Assembly (NCBI GenBank): GCA_036725345.1
Contig: DAIMEJ010000001.1
Location: 1-64,000 of the forward strand
Length of the DNA stretch: 64,000 nucleotides
Source of the DNA: JAPLJU01 sp036725345
Lineage (GTDB): Bacteria > Desulfobacterota > Syntrophia > Syntrophales > UBA2192
Reading direction: 5' to 3'
The notes under the pieces are model-generated. The model did not search any database. It saw nothing but the letters and a program-made list of their open reading frames with translations, and was not told where the DNA came from. Both the position numbers and the translations under genes were made by a program. Positions 1 through 7,429 of the stretch are shown in pieces; positions within the stretch are counted from its first letter, which is position 1, and each line of letters starts with the position of its first letter.

Positions 1-584
1 ACATCTGCATACAGAACCCGTGGCCCGGCAGCTTTCAGACCATCTGGCGCGACCGTGAACGCTACGTCACTCAGTATTACGAGAGGTACTGCAAGAATCC
101 GAAAAGCAAGAGATGGCAGGACTGGCCGTACATGACGGGGGATGCCGCGGTGGTGGCCGCGGACGGGTATGTCCGCATCCTCGGCAGAATTGACGATGTT
201 ATCAATGTTTCGGGACACAGGCTTGGAACCAAGGAACTCGAATCAGCCGCCATGACCGTTGCGGAGGTAGCGGAGGCGGCCGTTGTCCCGGTGAAACACG
301 AAGTGAAAGGAAAAGAGCCTGATCTGTATGTTGCCCTGAAGCCCGGATGCAAGCCGAGCCAGGAGCTTGCCAAGAAGATTCAAAACGCGGTGGTCAAGGA
401 AATCGGGGCGATTGCCAGGCCGAAAAATGTCTGGATCGTGACCGACATGCCCAAGACCCGGTCAGGAAAGATCATGCGTCGCGTGCTCAGCGCCATATCC
501 AATGAAACGGATGTGGGCGATGTCACAACGCTCGCAAACCCCGAGATTGTCGTGGAAATAACCAAGATGGTCCAGGGAAAGTGA
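1..584 (+). CDS. acs: acetyl-CoA synthetase (AMP-forming), C-terminal part
   Basis: This is the last ~193 codons of an AMP-forming acetyl-CoA synthetase whose start lies left of the window; the frame is open from base 3. The enzyme makes acetyl-CoA from acetate, ATP and CoA in the cytoplasm. Visible family marks are the NPWPG segment near the start, the GRIDDVINVSGHRLGT hinge region that carries the domain rotation, and the KTRSGKIMRR motif containing the lysine that is acetylated in Acs proteins. The C-terminal length matches the family. A gene for an ACT-domain protein follows 104 bp downstream, an arrangement that suggests acyl-CoA metabolism coupled to ligand sensing. Assignment to acetate rather than propionate rests on overall resemblance only. 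Confidence 0.9.
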   Translation, partial: ICIQNPWPGSFQTIWRDRERYVTQYYERYCKNPKSKRWQDWPYMTGDAAVVAADGYVRILGRIDDVINVSGHRLGTKELESAAMTVAEVAEAAVVPVKHEVKGKEPDLYVALKPGCKPSQELAKKIQNAVVKEIGAIARPKNVWIVTDMPKTRSGKIMRRVLSAISNETDVGDVTTLANPEIVVEITKMVQGK

Positions 585-688
585 GGGTCTGACATAGATC
601 GGCGATGAAGCATGAGGCGAAAAGAGCGGAGATGAAGTGATAAAAAGCAGAATCGAGGGTGAACAACAACGAACGCAAGGAGGGCCAT

Positions 689-1114
689 ATGAAGAACTTG
701 ATCGTGGAACATGTGGATGTGTGGGCTGCTCCAATCGAGGACAAACCGGGCGGCCTGGCGAACATACTCGCAGGCCTTAGGGATGCCGGTGCGGATCTCG
801 ACTTCGTCATTTCCAGGCGGGCCCCGGAACAGCCCGGCAAAGGGGTTGTGTTCGTTACACCGCTGCGGGGCGATCGCGAGGTGCGCGCAGCCGCCAACCT
901 GGGTTTCGACGTAACGCGAAGCCTCCATGAACTCCGCGTCCAGGGGAAGAACAAACCGGGCATTGCCGCGGACCTGACGGAAAAACTCGCGGCGGCGAAG
1001 ATCAACCTACGCGGATTCTCCGGGGCCGTCATCGGCACGCAGTTCATCCTGTACATCGGCCTGGACAGCGCCGACGACGCAAAGAAGGCTGCCGCAATCC
1101 TGGGGAAGTTGTAG
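689..1114 (+). CDS. tandem ACT-domain protein
   Basis: This 141-residue protein appears to consist of two ACT-like modules (about residues 1-65 and 72-141). The second starts with the typical NKPGIAADLTEKLAAAKINL pattern (Pro-Gly at the ligand-binding turn). ACT domains bind small ligands, often amino acids, and regulate partner proteins; no catalytic domain is fused here. I chose the ATG at 689 because AAGGAGGG lies 5-10 bases upstream; an in-frame GTG at 659 lacks such a site. The gene follows the acs gene and resembles the second ACT protein at 6773-7171. Free-standing ACT proteins beside CoA ligases are a recurrent pattern in anaerobes; the ligand is unknown. Confidence 0.85.
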   Translation: MKNLIVEHVDVWAAPIEDKPGGLANILAGLRDAGADLDFVISRRAPEQPGKGVVFVTPLRGDREVRAAANLGFDVTRSLHELRVQGKNKPGIAADLTEKLAAAKINLRGFSGAVIGTQFILYIGLDSADDAKKAAAILGKL

Positions 1115-1135
1115 CTTGAAATACCGGGCGGCTGA

Positions 1136-1342
1136 ATTGCGGCCGGCATTCCTGCCCGTGTTGCGGGCAGGAATGCGAAAGATGCGGCTAGGGCGCTTAC
1201 CGCTCCCAATCTGCGCGAGAAACTAGCCAAACTCGGGTTCGAGCCGATGAGCATGAATTCGTCGGAATTCAGCCGCTTTGTGCGTAACGAGACGGAATTC
1301 GCGGCGCACATATCGAAGGCGGAGGGGATTAAACCCCAACAG
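1136..1342 (+). pseudogene. remnant: C-terminal tail of TctC/Bug-type solute-binding protein
   Basis: An open stretch of 67 codons ending in NLREKLAKLGFEPM, SSEFSRFVRNE and SKAEGIKPQ matches the C-terminal pattern of tripartite tricarboxylate transporter substrate-binding (TctC/Bug) proteins, which end in 'EKLAxxGxEPxxxxxEEFxxFIRxExxxxxxVxKxAGIKxQ'. Nothing upstream encodes the remaining ~260 residues: the frame is closed by TGA at 1133 directly after the ACT gene. The reading then runs on past the family's normal end without the expected stop. I read this as a decayed fragment, not a functional gene. Confidence 0.65.
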
Positions 1343-1649
1343 CCTGAAGTGTCAACCCGCTGTGCTGGAGCGGGGGAGACGAACCGATGGGGGCTGGTCG
1401 CGCAGTCTGGATCATTCTTGAGATTGCCGAAACGCCTGGCCGGTCCCTTAAACGGATGTAGTGCAAGCTGCTTAAATTAAACCTGTATTGGATCAACACT
1501 GCAGGGTGTCTGGCCCGGATCTTTGAGCCAGCCGGCGAAACGGGTCGTATTCGCCTCAGGTTTTTCGAACCCGAAAATCAGGCATTTCCGGATAGCCAAG
1601 ATCAGCCTCCGATTATTAAATGGAATTATGAAAATAAGGAGGTAGAGAA
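1343..1649. other. intergenic stretch, no recognisable gene
   Basis: About 300 bases between the TctC-like remnant and the YHS gene. I see no convincing coding sequence, RNA gene or terminator. The minus strand has a short open run ending near 1490 that I could not match to anything. It may be further decayed sequence from the same lost transporter locus. Confidence 0.4.
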
Positions 1650-1826
1650 ATGGCTGAGAAATGTGTTTGCACGGTGTGCGAAATTTCTGTTGAGATGGAA
1701 AAGGCCCCCTTCAAGAGGGAATACAAGGGCCGCCCTTATTATTTCTGCTCACCAAAATGCGAGCAGGAATTCGAGAAGAAACCCGATGAGTACTGCACCC
1801 GGTGGGCGAGCAAGGTCCCGGGCTGA
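1650..1826 (+). CDS. YHS/TRASH-like metal-binding mini-protein (58 aa)
   Basis: A 58-residue protein with a well placed AAGGAGG upstream of the ATG. It opens with a CVCTVC cysteine cluster, followed by a YHS-type core (GRPYYFCSPKC, then FEKKPDEYC). YHS and TRASH domains bind metal ions through these cysteines and occur in metal sensors, chaperones and ATPases. The entire protein is this one domain, with no signal peptide or membrane segment. A strong terminator hairpin lies 115 bases downstream. Its function is unknown; metal or iron-sulfur chaperoning is an inference from the fold. Confidence 0.85.
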   Translation: MAEKCVCTVCEISVEMEKAPFKREYKGRPYYFCSPKCEQEFEKKPDEYCTRWASKVPG

Positions 1827-1941
1827 GCCGTTGCCTGTCAGCGATTAGTACCTGTCATAAAAAGTGCGCGGCAGAGGATATGGCATCACCCGTGCCCGCC
1901 GGAACCAGCGTATAATTTCAAATAGTTGCGTGGTAAATCTG

Positions 1942-1980
1942 ATCTCCGGGGCACTTTATGTGCACCCCGGAGATTTTTTT
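1942..1980 (+). terminator. intrinsic terminator
   Basis: A 10-bp GC-rich stem (ATCTCCGGGG pairing with CCCCGGAGAT, with an extra CAC/GTG inside the loop) is followed by seven T residues. It would end transcription of the YHS gene. Confidence 0.85.
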
Positions 1981-1995
1981 ATTCTTTAAAGCAAG

Positions 1996-2024
1996 TTGAA
2001 TTTGTCATGACTTTGTCCTATGGT
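1996..2024 (+). promoter_or_regulatory. candidate sigma-70 promoter for the carbonic-anhydrase-like gene
   Basis: TTGAAT and TATGGT are separated by 17 bases, ending 48 bases before the start codon at 2072 and just after a strong terminator. The match to consensus is moderate. Confidence 0.4.
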
Positions 2025-2071
2025 CGGATAGTCGAAATCCGGTTGACAGATGAACCTGCGGCGGTTATGCC

Positions 2072-2599
2072 ATGCCCATCTATGAATTCTCAGGAAAGAA
2101 GCCCGTCATCGCATCGGATGCTTTTGTCCACCCGGCTGCCGTCGTCATCGGCGACGTCACGATAGGCAGCGAGTGCCATATAGCGGCGAGCGCCGTTATC
2201 CGTGCCGATTTCGGAGCGATTGCCATCGGGGACGGAACAAGTATCCAGGACAACGCGACGGTCCATGTCGACGTGGGCAACAGGGTTATCATCGGTCGAA
2301 ACGTCATCGTGGGCCACAACGTGGTCCTACACGACGTGACGATCCATGACGGGTGCGTTGTGGGGATGGGGGCGGTGCTGCTGACGAATGTCGTCTGCGG
2401 GAAGGGCGTCGTGATAGCCGCGGGATCGGTTTTGCCCCAGGGCATGCGTATCCCCGCGGGTAAGCTGGTGATGGGGAACCCCGCGAAGATCAAAAAGGAT
2501 GTTCCAGCCGATCTTGCGGCCTATGCGGCCACGGGTGTCGAGGAATATAAAAGACTCACCCGTCTCTATCTTGAAACCATGAAAGAGATCCCGCGTTGA
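2072..2599 (+). CDS. gamma-carbonic-anhydrase-like hexapeptide-repeat protein
   Basis: A 175-residue left-handed beta-helix protein built from isoleucine/valine-rich hexapeptide repeats (about residues 12-135) and ending in a short helix that packs on the helix. Three histidines fall where gamma-carbonic anhydrases bind zinc: one in ATVHVD and two in VGHNVVLHD. The family (YrdA/PaaY/Cam-like) forms trimers with metal at subunit interfaces; some members hydrate CO2, others have thioesterase or unknown activity. Length is normal. It is preceded by its own terminator and promoter candidate, so it is probably a single transcription unit or is read together with the GNAT gene that starts 60 bases later. 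Confidence 0.85.
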   Translation: MPIYEFSGKKPVIASDAFVHPAAVVIGDVTIGSECHIAASAVIRADFGAIAIGDGTSIQDNATVHVDVGNRVIIGRNVIVGHNVVLHDVTIHDGCVVGMGAVLLTNVVCGKGVVIAAGSVLPQGMRIPAGKLVMGNPAKIKKDVPADLAAYAATGVEEYKRLTRLYLETMKEIPR

Positions 2600-2659
2600 T
2601 TTTTAACGTTGCAACGTATCGCCGGGTATCCTTTCTCACAACACACAACTCTTACCAGT

Positions 2660-3154
2660 ATGCTGGATGTACAAATCATCAAAGGCTACATTCCCGGCTC
2701 GATCGGGCGGGTCGCCGAAATGCATGGCACTTACTACCACCGGCACTGGGATTTTGGCCTGTTCTTCGAGGCCATGGTCGCAACGGAACTGGCGACATTC
2801 CTCGGTCGGTATGACGAGGAACGGGACGGCTTCTGGACCGCGTCGGCGGCGGGACGCGTTGAGGGGTCGATCGGCATCGACGGCACACGTGGCGCGGCCG
2901 AGGGGGCCCATTTGCGCTGGTTCATCGTGTCTGACGCGTTGCGGGGGAAGGGCTTGGGCAACCAGCTGCTGGACGCCGCAATCGGATTCTGCCGATGTGC
3001 CGGCCATAGACGGGTCTGCCTCTGGACCTTCGAGGGCCTCAATGCCGCGCGACACCTCTACGAGAAAAATGGGTTTCGGCTTGTGGAGCAGCAGATAGGG
3101 AGTCGTTGGGGACGAGAGGTCAACGAACAGCGCTATGTGTTGCAGTTGGGGTAA
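2660..3154 (+). CDS. GNAT-family N-acetyltransferase
   Basis: A single-domain GCN5-related acetyltransferase of 164 residues from the chosen ATG. The acetyl-CoA pyrophosphate loop is visible as LRGKGLGNQLL following the beta strand LRWFIVSD, and the C-terminal NAARHLYEKNGFRLVE is the standard motif B strand-helix. The substrate is not predictable. An in-frame ATG at 2609 would add 17 residues of poor family likeness, so 2660 is preferred; neither start has a strong ribosome site. It follows the carbonic-anhydrase-like gene in the same direction. Confidence 0.8.
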   Translation: MLDVQIIKGYIPGSIGRVAEMHGTYYHRHWDFGLFFEAMVATELATFLGRYDEERDGFWTASAAGRVEGSIGIDGTRGAAEGAHLRWFIVSDALRGKGLGNQLLDAAIGFCRCAGHRRVCLWTFEGLNAARHLYEKNGFRLVEQQIGSRWGREVNEQRYVLQLG

Positions 3155-3233
3155 ACCTGAAATCAAAATTAATATTGAGGGTCATTTTTAATTCGAAATT
3201 CAAAAACTCGTAACACAAAATTGTGCGGATGAC

Positions 3234-4373
3234 ATGAACAAACACGAAGACGTATACCGTAAACTGGCGCGGGAGATAGACAAGATGCCGGTCCCCTTCA
3301 CCGGGACGGCGTCGGGGGTGGAGCTGAAGATCCTGAAGCATCTCTTCACGCCCGAAGAGGCCGAGGTGGCGCTCAACCTCAACATCATGCCTGAAACACT
3401 GGAACGCATACACAAACGGGCAAAAAAGAACGGGATAAACCTTACCGAAAAAGCCCTGGAAGAGGTGCTGGATAACCTCGTGGCGAAGGGCGCCATCATG
3501 GGCGGCCGAACCAGGAAGAAGGGGAAGGTATACAGCCTGGCCCAGCTGGCCGTCGGGATGTTCGAGTTCCAGATCAACCGCCTGACGCCTGGTTTTGTCG
3601 AGGACTTCGAACAGTACGTGAAGGAACAGTTCCACAGGGACATGACCGGCGCAAAGACTCAGCAGTTGCGAACCATCCCTGTCAGCCAGGCGGTCACAAC
3701 CGAGCTGCATGTGGAACCATACAACGACATCAAGGCTTATGTCCGGGGTCTCAAAACGGACATCAGTGTGGCAAATTGCGTGTGCCGGCAGTCGACAGAG
3801 GTGACCGGCGGCACCTGCCGCCACTCGGATATCATGGAGACGTGCATGCAGTTCGGGACCGCGGCACGCTTCGTGATCGGAAACGGAAGCGGCAGACGGG
3901 TAAGCAATGAGGAGGCCCTGGCGATCCTGGACCGTGCCGAGGAGGCGGGTTTCGTCCTTCAGCCGCAAAACGCGCAGTCGCCGACCTTCATCTGTTGCTG
4001 CTGCAGGGACTGCTGTCACGCGCTGAAAATTATGAAAATGCACCCGCGGCCGGCTGAGCTTCTGATCTCGAGTTACTATACGACCGTTGATTCGTCACTC
4101 TGCACGGGGTGTGCCCTGTGTGTCGATCGGTGCGCCATGGAAGCCATTTCGATGGTGGACGATGTTGCCGTGGTGAATCTTGACCGCTGCATCGGCTGCG
4201 GGGTCTGTACCACCACCTGTCCAACCGAAGCCCTCCGCTTACACAAGAAGGACAGGCTGCATGTGCCGCCCAGGACACAAAACGAACTTTACAAAAACAT
4301 CATGGTTGAGCGTTTCGGCTTGTTGAAGACCCTCAAGACCGTGGCCAGGGTGATGAGTGGCCGGAAAGCCTGA
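3234..4373 (+). CDS. 2[4Fe-4S] ferredoxin-domain protein with N-terminal helical domain
   Basis: This 379-residue cytoplasmic protein has a helical N-terminal half that resembles a winged-helix-type fold (LFTPEEAEVAL, LEEVLDNLVAKGAI), a central cysteine-rich zone including CVCRQ, TCRHSD and the run ICCCCRDCC, and a C-terminal bacterial ferredoxin domain with CTGCALCVDRC and CIGCGVCTTTC, enough ligands for two [4Fe-4S] clusters. Related proteins are common in anaerobic Desulfobacterota, where they are usually called 4Fe-4S binding proteins. The CCCC stretch could hold an additional cluster. It lies upstream of the AbfD gene and may serve as an electron carrier or sensor for nearby acyl-CoA oxidoreduction; that role is inference. 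Confidence 0.85.
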   Translation: MNKHEDVYRKLAREIDKMPVPFTGTASGVELKILKHLFTPEEAEVALNLNIMPETLERIHKRAKKNGINLTEKALEEVLDNLVAKGAIMGGRTRKKGKVYSLAQLAVGMFEFQINRLTPGFVEDFEQYVKEQFHRDMTGAKTQQLRTIPVSQAVTTELHVEPYNDIKAYVRGLKTDISVANCVCRQSTEVTGGTCRHSDIMETCMQFGTAARFVIGNGSGRRVSNEEALAILDRAEEAGFVLQPQNAQSPTFICCCCRDCCHALKIMKMHPRPAELLISSYYTTVDSSLCTGCALCVDRCAMEAISMVDDVAVVNLDRCIGCGVCTTTCPTEALRLHKKDRLHVPPRTQNELYKNIMVERFGLLKTLKTVARVMSGRKA

Positions 4374-4523
4374 CACACTGACGACAGGTTCATCTCCCGG
4401 TGAGTGGTTAATTTAATCTTGTTTTTAGATCTCCGGCAGCATCGAAGGAGGGAATTTTAGACGGAGATACTCTTCTTATCGCAACTCCCGCGCGTCGTTG
4501 AATCACCCGGATTTTATTGTTGA

Positions 4524-4727
4524 GACCCTCGAGAAACCTCGAGAGAACTTGTTCTCCGGGAGGCAGCACGCGGGGCTATGGAACTCATAGAGTCTTACGG
4601 CTATGCCCGCGAGTAACATGTGGGGAAGTATCTCAGGGATAGCAAGATTATCCGGATTTGGCTTGGCGGCGGTCAACTCGGGAGATTGGACGTCGCACAA
4701 AGCTATTGCCCTTATGTCGTGGGTTAA
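4524..4727 (+). pseudogene. remnant: acyl-CoA dehydrogenase C-terminus with in-frame TAA
   Basis: Read in one frame this stretch gives AARGAMELIESYGYARE, a TAA stop at 4614-4616, then KYLRDSKIIRIWLGGGQLGR and LDVAQSYCPY before a final TAA. This is the C-terminal helix bundle of an acyl-CoA dehydrogenase, in which the family reads 'AxEIxGSYGYxREYPVxRYLRDAKIxxIWLGxxQ'. The premature TAA sits between the catalytic-bundle helices, and an in-frame TGA lies at 4521; no upstream body of the enzyme is present. It occupies the otherwise empty gap before abfD and is a decayed or truncated copy. Confidence 0.7.
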
Positions 4728-4762
4728 AACTAAGGTAAATTTCGAGGAAGGGAGTGTTGACT

Positions 4763-6214
4763 ATGGCACTGAAAACACCTGAACAATATGAAGAGAGTCT
4801 GCGCACAATGAACTTCAGGGTTTACCTGATGGGTGAGCTTGTAAAGAATGTCGTCGATCATCCCATCATCAAGCCCTCGATGAACTCCGTAAAAATGACC
4901 TATGCCCTGGCCCAAAACCCTCAGCATGAGGACCTGATGACGGCCAAATCCCATTTAACGGGCCAGAAGATCAACCGTTTCTGTCACATACACCAGAACA
5001 CGGAGGATCTGGTCAAGAAAGTGAAAATGCAGCGGCTCATGGGGCAGAAAACAGGAGCCTGTTTTCAGCGTTGCGTAGGCATGGATGCCATCAATGCCGT
5101 CGACAGCGTCACATTCGAGATGGACAAAAAACTCGGGACCCAGTATCACAACCGATTTATCAAATTCCTCCGGATGATGCAGGAAGAAGACCTGACGGTG
5201 GATGGCGCCATGACCGATCCCAAAGGGGACCGCAGTTTGCCGCCCGGCAAACAGGCGGATCCGGATCTCTACACGCGCGTGGTGGAAAAAAGAAAGGAAG
5301 GCATAGTCGTCCGGGGGGCAAAAGCTCACCAGACAGGGGCCATTAACTCCCACTGGATACTCGTCATGCCGACGATCACCATGACAAAAGAGGATAGCGC
5401 TTATGCCCTGTCCTTTGTGGCGCCTGCCGACACCGAGGGTATATTGTACATCTACGGCCGCCAGTCTTGCGACACACGGAAGCTCGAAGGGGGCCAGATC
5501 GACGTGGGCAATCTGCAATACGGCGGTCATGAGGCCTTGATGGTCTTTGATGATCTATTCGTCCCGTGGGAGAACGTGTTCATGTGTGGCGAATACGAGT
5601 ACAGCGGTGCCCTGGTGGAGCGGTTTGCCGGGTATCATCGCCAGAGTTATGGCGGCTGCAAGGTCGGTGTCGGTGACGTGTTGATAGGCGCGGCGGCTCT
5701 GGCCGCGGATTACAACGGCGCCTCAAAGGCATCCCACATCAAAGACAAGCTGATCGAAATGATGCACCTCAATGAAACTCTTTATGCCTGCGGTATAGCC
5801 TGTTCGGCCGAAGGTCATCAGACCGCCTCGGGGAATTACCTGATTGATCTGCTTCTCGCCAATGTCTGCAAACAGAATGTAACCCGGCTCCCCTATGAAA
5901 TCGCGAGACTTGCGGAAGATATCGCGGGAGGCCTCATGGTTACCATGGCCTCGGAACATGATCTCAAGCATCCGGAGATCGGCAAAATTGTGGAGAAATA
6001 CTTCAAGGGTGTCGTGTCGGTGCCGACCGAACATCGATGCAGGGTTCTGAGGCTTATTGAGAATATCACCCTCGGGACGGCGGCAGTGGGATACCGGACC
6101 GAATCCATGCATGGTGCGGGTTCACCGCAGGCACAACGAATAATGATCTCGCGTCAGGGTAACCTGGAATATAAAAAGAAGCTGGCGAAAGAAATTGCCG
6201 GGATCAAGGACTGA
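4763..6214 (+). CDS. abfD: 4-hydroxybutyryl-CoA dehydratase / vinylacetyl-CoA isomerase
   Basis: A 483-residue member of the FAD- and [4Fe-4S]-dependent 4-hydroxybutyryl-CoA dehydratase family, which interconverts 4-hydroxybutyryl-CoA and crotonyl-CoA by a radical mechanism and often isomerises vinylacetyl-CoA. The cluster ligands are all present: Cys100 and Cys104 in GACFQRCVGMD, and His292 and Cys299 in YHRQSYGGC, with Tyr296 between them; these match C99, C103, H292, C299 and Y296 of the Clostridium aminobutyricum enzyme as I remember it. This separates it from the related HpaB monooxygenases, which lack the cysteines. ATG 4763 is chosen because AGGAAGGGA precedes it; a GTG at 4754 overlaps that site. 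The acyl-CoA dehydrogenase remnant upstream and the Cys-rich small protein downstream fit an acyl-CoA conversion locus. Confidence 0.92.
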   Translation: MALKTPEQYEESLRTMNFRVYLMGELVKNVVDHPIIKPSMNSVKMTYALAQNPQHEDLMTAKSHLTGQKINRFCHIHQNTEDLVKKVKMQRLMGQKTGACFQRCVGMDAINAVDSVTFEMDKKLGTQYHNRFIKFLRMMQEEDLTVDGAMTDPKGDRSLPPGKQADPDLYTRVVEKRKEGIVVRGAKAHQTGAINSHWILVMPTITMTKEDSAYALSFVAPADTEGILYIYGRQSCDTRKLEGGQIDVGNLQYGGHEALMVFDDLFVPWENVFMCGEYEYSGALVERFAGYHRQSYGGCKVGVGDVLIGAAALAADYNGASKASHIKDKLIEMMHLNETLYACGIACSAEGHQTASGNYLIDLLLANVCKQNVTRLPYEIARLAEDIAGGLMVTMASEHDLKHPEIGKIVEKYFKGVVSVPTEHRCRVLRLIENITLGTAAVGYRTESMHGAGSPQAQRIMISRQGNLEYKKKLAKEIAGIKD

Positions 6215-6258
6215 CCGGCTGACAGCCAGTGTAAGTTTCACATCTGTAAAGTGTGGAC

Positions 6259-6567
6259 ATGGGTTTGATTGGCGTAAAATACTGCGGGGGCTGTAACCCG
6301 CACATCGACCGTTCCGGGCTGGTTAAGGAAATTGAAAAATTACTGCCGCCGGGTTGCAGATTGACAACGGACCGTCTGTCTGACGGCTGGGAAATAGCAA
6401 TCTTTGTTTGCGGCTGCCCGACGGCCTGTGCGGATCAGCCGGCCGCCGGAAGCATGTCGCGGAACTGGGTTCGCGTGAGGGGTTCAACGGTCGATCTGGA
6501 GCCGTTTCCGGAGGATAAAATAGCGGACGTCGTCGCGCGAAAAATAGAAACATTGCAGAAAAAATAA
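6259..6567 (+). CDS. small CGGC-motif protein accompanying AbfD
   Basis: This 102-residue protein begins with KYCGGCNPHIDR and contains a second pair of cysteines in FVCGCPTACADQ, so it is likely to bind a metal or iron-sulfur cluster or to do thiol chemistry. There is no signal peptide. Proteins with this YCGGCNxxxDR start occur beside acyl-CoA dehydratase or isomerase genes in Clostridia and Desulfobacterota as far as I recall, but I know no assigned function. It follows abfD by 44 bases in the same direction, and co-transcription is likely. The ATG at 6259 or the GTG at 6253 may be the start; no clear ribosome site separates them. Confidence 0.75.
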   Translation: MGLIGVKYCGGCNPHIDRSGLVKEIEKLLPPGCRLTTDRLSDGWEIAIFVCGCPTACADQPAAGSMSRNWVRVRGSTVDLEPFPEDKIADVVARKIETLQKK

Positions 6568-6624
6568 ACGGGATGAGGACGCGCGAATACCCGCCGCCGG
6601 GGCAGGCACTCTGCGGGGCACGTC

Positions 6625-6657
6625 AAAAAAGGCGGGGCCATGGATGGCCCCGCCTTT
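6625..6657 (-). terminator. strong bidirectional terminator
   Basis: AAAGGCGGGGCCAT pairs perfectly with ATGGCCCCGCCTTT around a two-base loop. On the minus strand it is followed by six T residues, so it ends the ACT gene at 6773-7171; on the plus strand it can also stop the abfD transcript. Confidence 0.85.
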
Positions 6658-6772
6658 CAATTCATTCGTCATCTGTTTTCTATTTCCAGGCCTTCTCTGC
6701 CGCCACCGACTTTTCAAGTGTGCGTTCTGTCCCGCGGCAGACGTCGGTCCGTGGTTTGTTGTTATGATCGTT

Positions 6773-7171
6773 TTATATTTTCCTGATCAACGCCAGGGCT
6801 TTCTTGTCGTTCAATGTCTTGAGGACGAGGGTCCCTGTTCTGCCTTTTCCCGGACTTCCGTATACGAAGAGAATATCGATACCCGCGCCCGCGACGGTCT
6901 TCGATATGTTTTCGAGCTGGCCGACCTTGTTCGGCACTTCCACGGCAATCACATCCTCTTCATGGACCACGGTGCCCATTTTGGCGATCACCCTTTTCGC
7001 CTTTGCATGGCTGTTGGTGATCATCATGAAAAACCCGTAACCCCTCTCGTAGGCGCATATCGCCTCGATGTTGACCTTTGCACCTGCGAGAGCAGCCGCC
7101 ACTTCCGCGAGCAACCCAATCTTGTTGGGCAGGGAAAAACTGAGTTGTTTCACTTGCCGTGCCTTTGCCAT
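6773..7171 (-). CDS. tandem ACT-domain protein
   Basis: A 132-residue protein made of two ACT modules (about residues 5-65 and 70-132). Each has the usual Pro-Asn-Lys-x-Gly turn (SLPNKIGLLAEV and EVPNKVGQLENI) where ligands bind between subunits. I chose the ATG at 7171 because AAGGAGGG precedes it; the frame stays open upstream to 7273 but without family likeness. It is transcribed convergently with the AbfD operon and is closed by a strong terminator. It probably regulates or senses an amino acid or related metabolite; the partner is unknown. It is the second free-standing tandem ACT protein in this window. Confidence 0.85.
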   Translation of the reverse strand: MAKARQVKQLSFSLPNKIGLLAEVAAALAGAKVNIEAICAYERGYGFFMMITNSHAKAKRVIAKMGTVVHEEDVIAVEVPNKVGQLENISKTVAGAGIDILFVYGSPGKGRTGTLVLKTLNDKKALALIRKI

Positions 7172-7356
7172 GTCACGTCCCTCCTTTTGTGTTGAAAGCC
7201 GTCGCTTTGTGCCTTCTGGATAAGCAAAATACCGGACCTCAACGGGAAAAGGGCCCGGGCATTCAGTCCCCATGATCCTTCACTTGTTCATGCCTCAAAA
7301 TGAAAACCTTTTCAATCATTCTTTTCATCAAAAACAAACATCTAACCGGGTGGCCC

Positions 7357-7385
7357 TTGACAAGCGTCAACAGCCACCCTATACT
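7357..7385 (+). promoter_or_regulatory. sigma-70 promoter
   Basis: TTGACA and TATACT with an exact 17-base spacer, located 45 bases upstream of the start codon at 7430. This is close to the consensus and is the likely promoter of the following membrane-anchored protein gene. Confidence 0.75.
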
Positions 7386-7429
7386 TTCAACAATTAAAAA
7401 CAACACCTTATCGATAGAGGAGCAGACAG

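Noticed and set aside
1225..1250. GGGTTCGAGCC resembling a tRNA T-arm
   Set aside because: No acceptor, D or anticodon arm around it; the bases are codons of the TctC-like remnant.
4614..4616. In-frame TAA in the ACAD-like fragment considered as a recoded codon
   Set aside because: TAA is not used for selenocysteine or pyrrolysine, and the rest of the enzyme is missing.
4503..4700. Minus-strand 65-codon open frame before abfD
   Set aside because: It is opposite the ACAD remnant and has no ribosome site or likeness.
6568..6772. Minus-strand reading ending in TLEKSVAAEKAWK between ACT gene and terminator
   Set aside because: It looks like a possible protein tail, but it is too short and has no start; I could not support a gene or a family.
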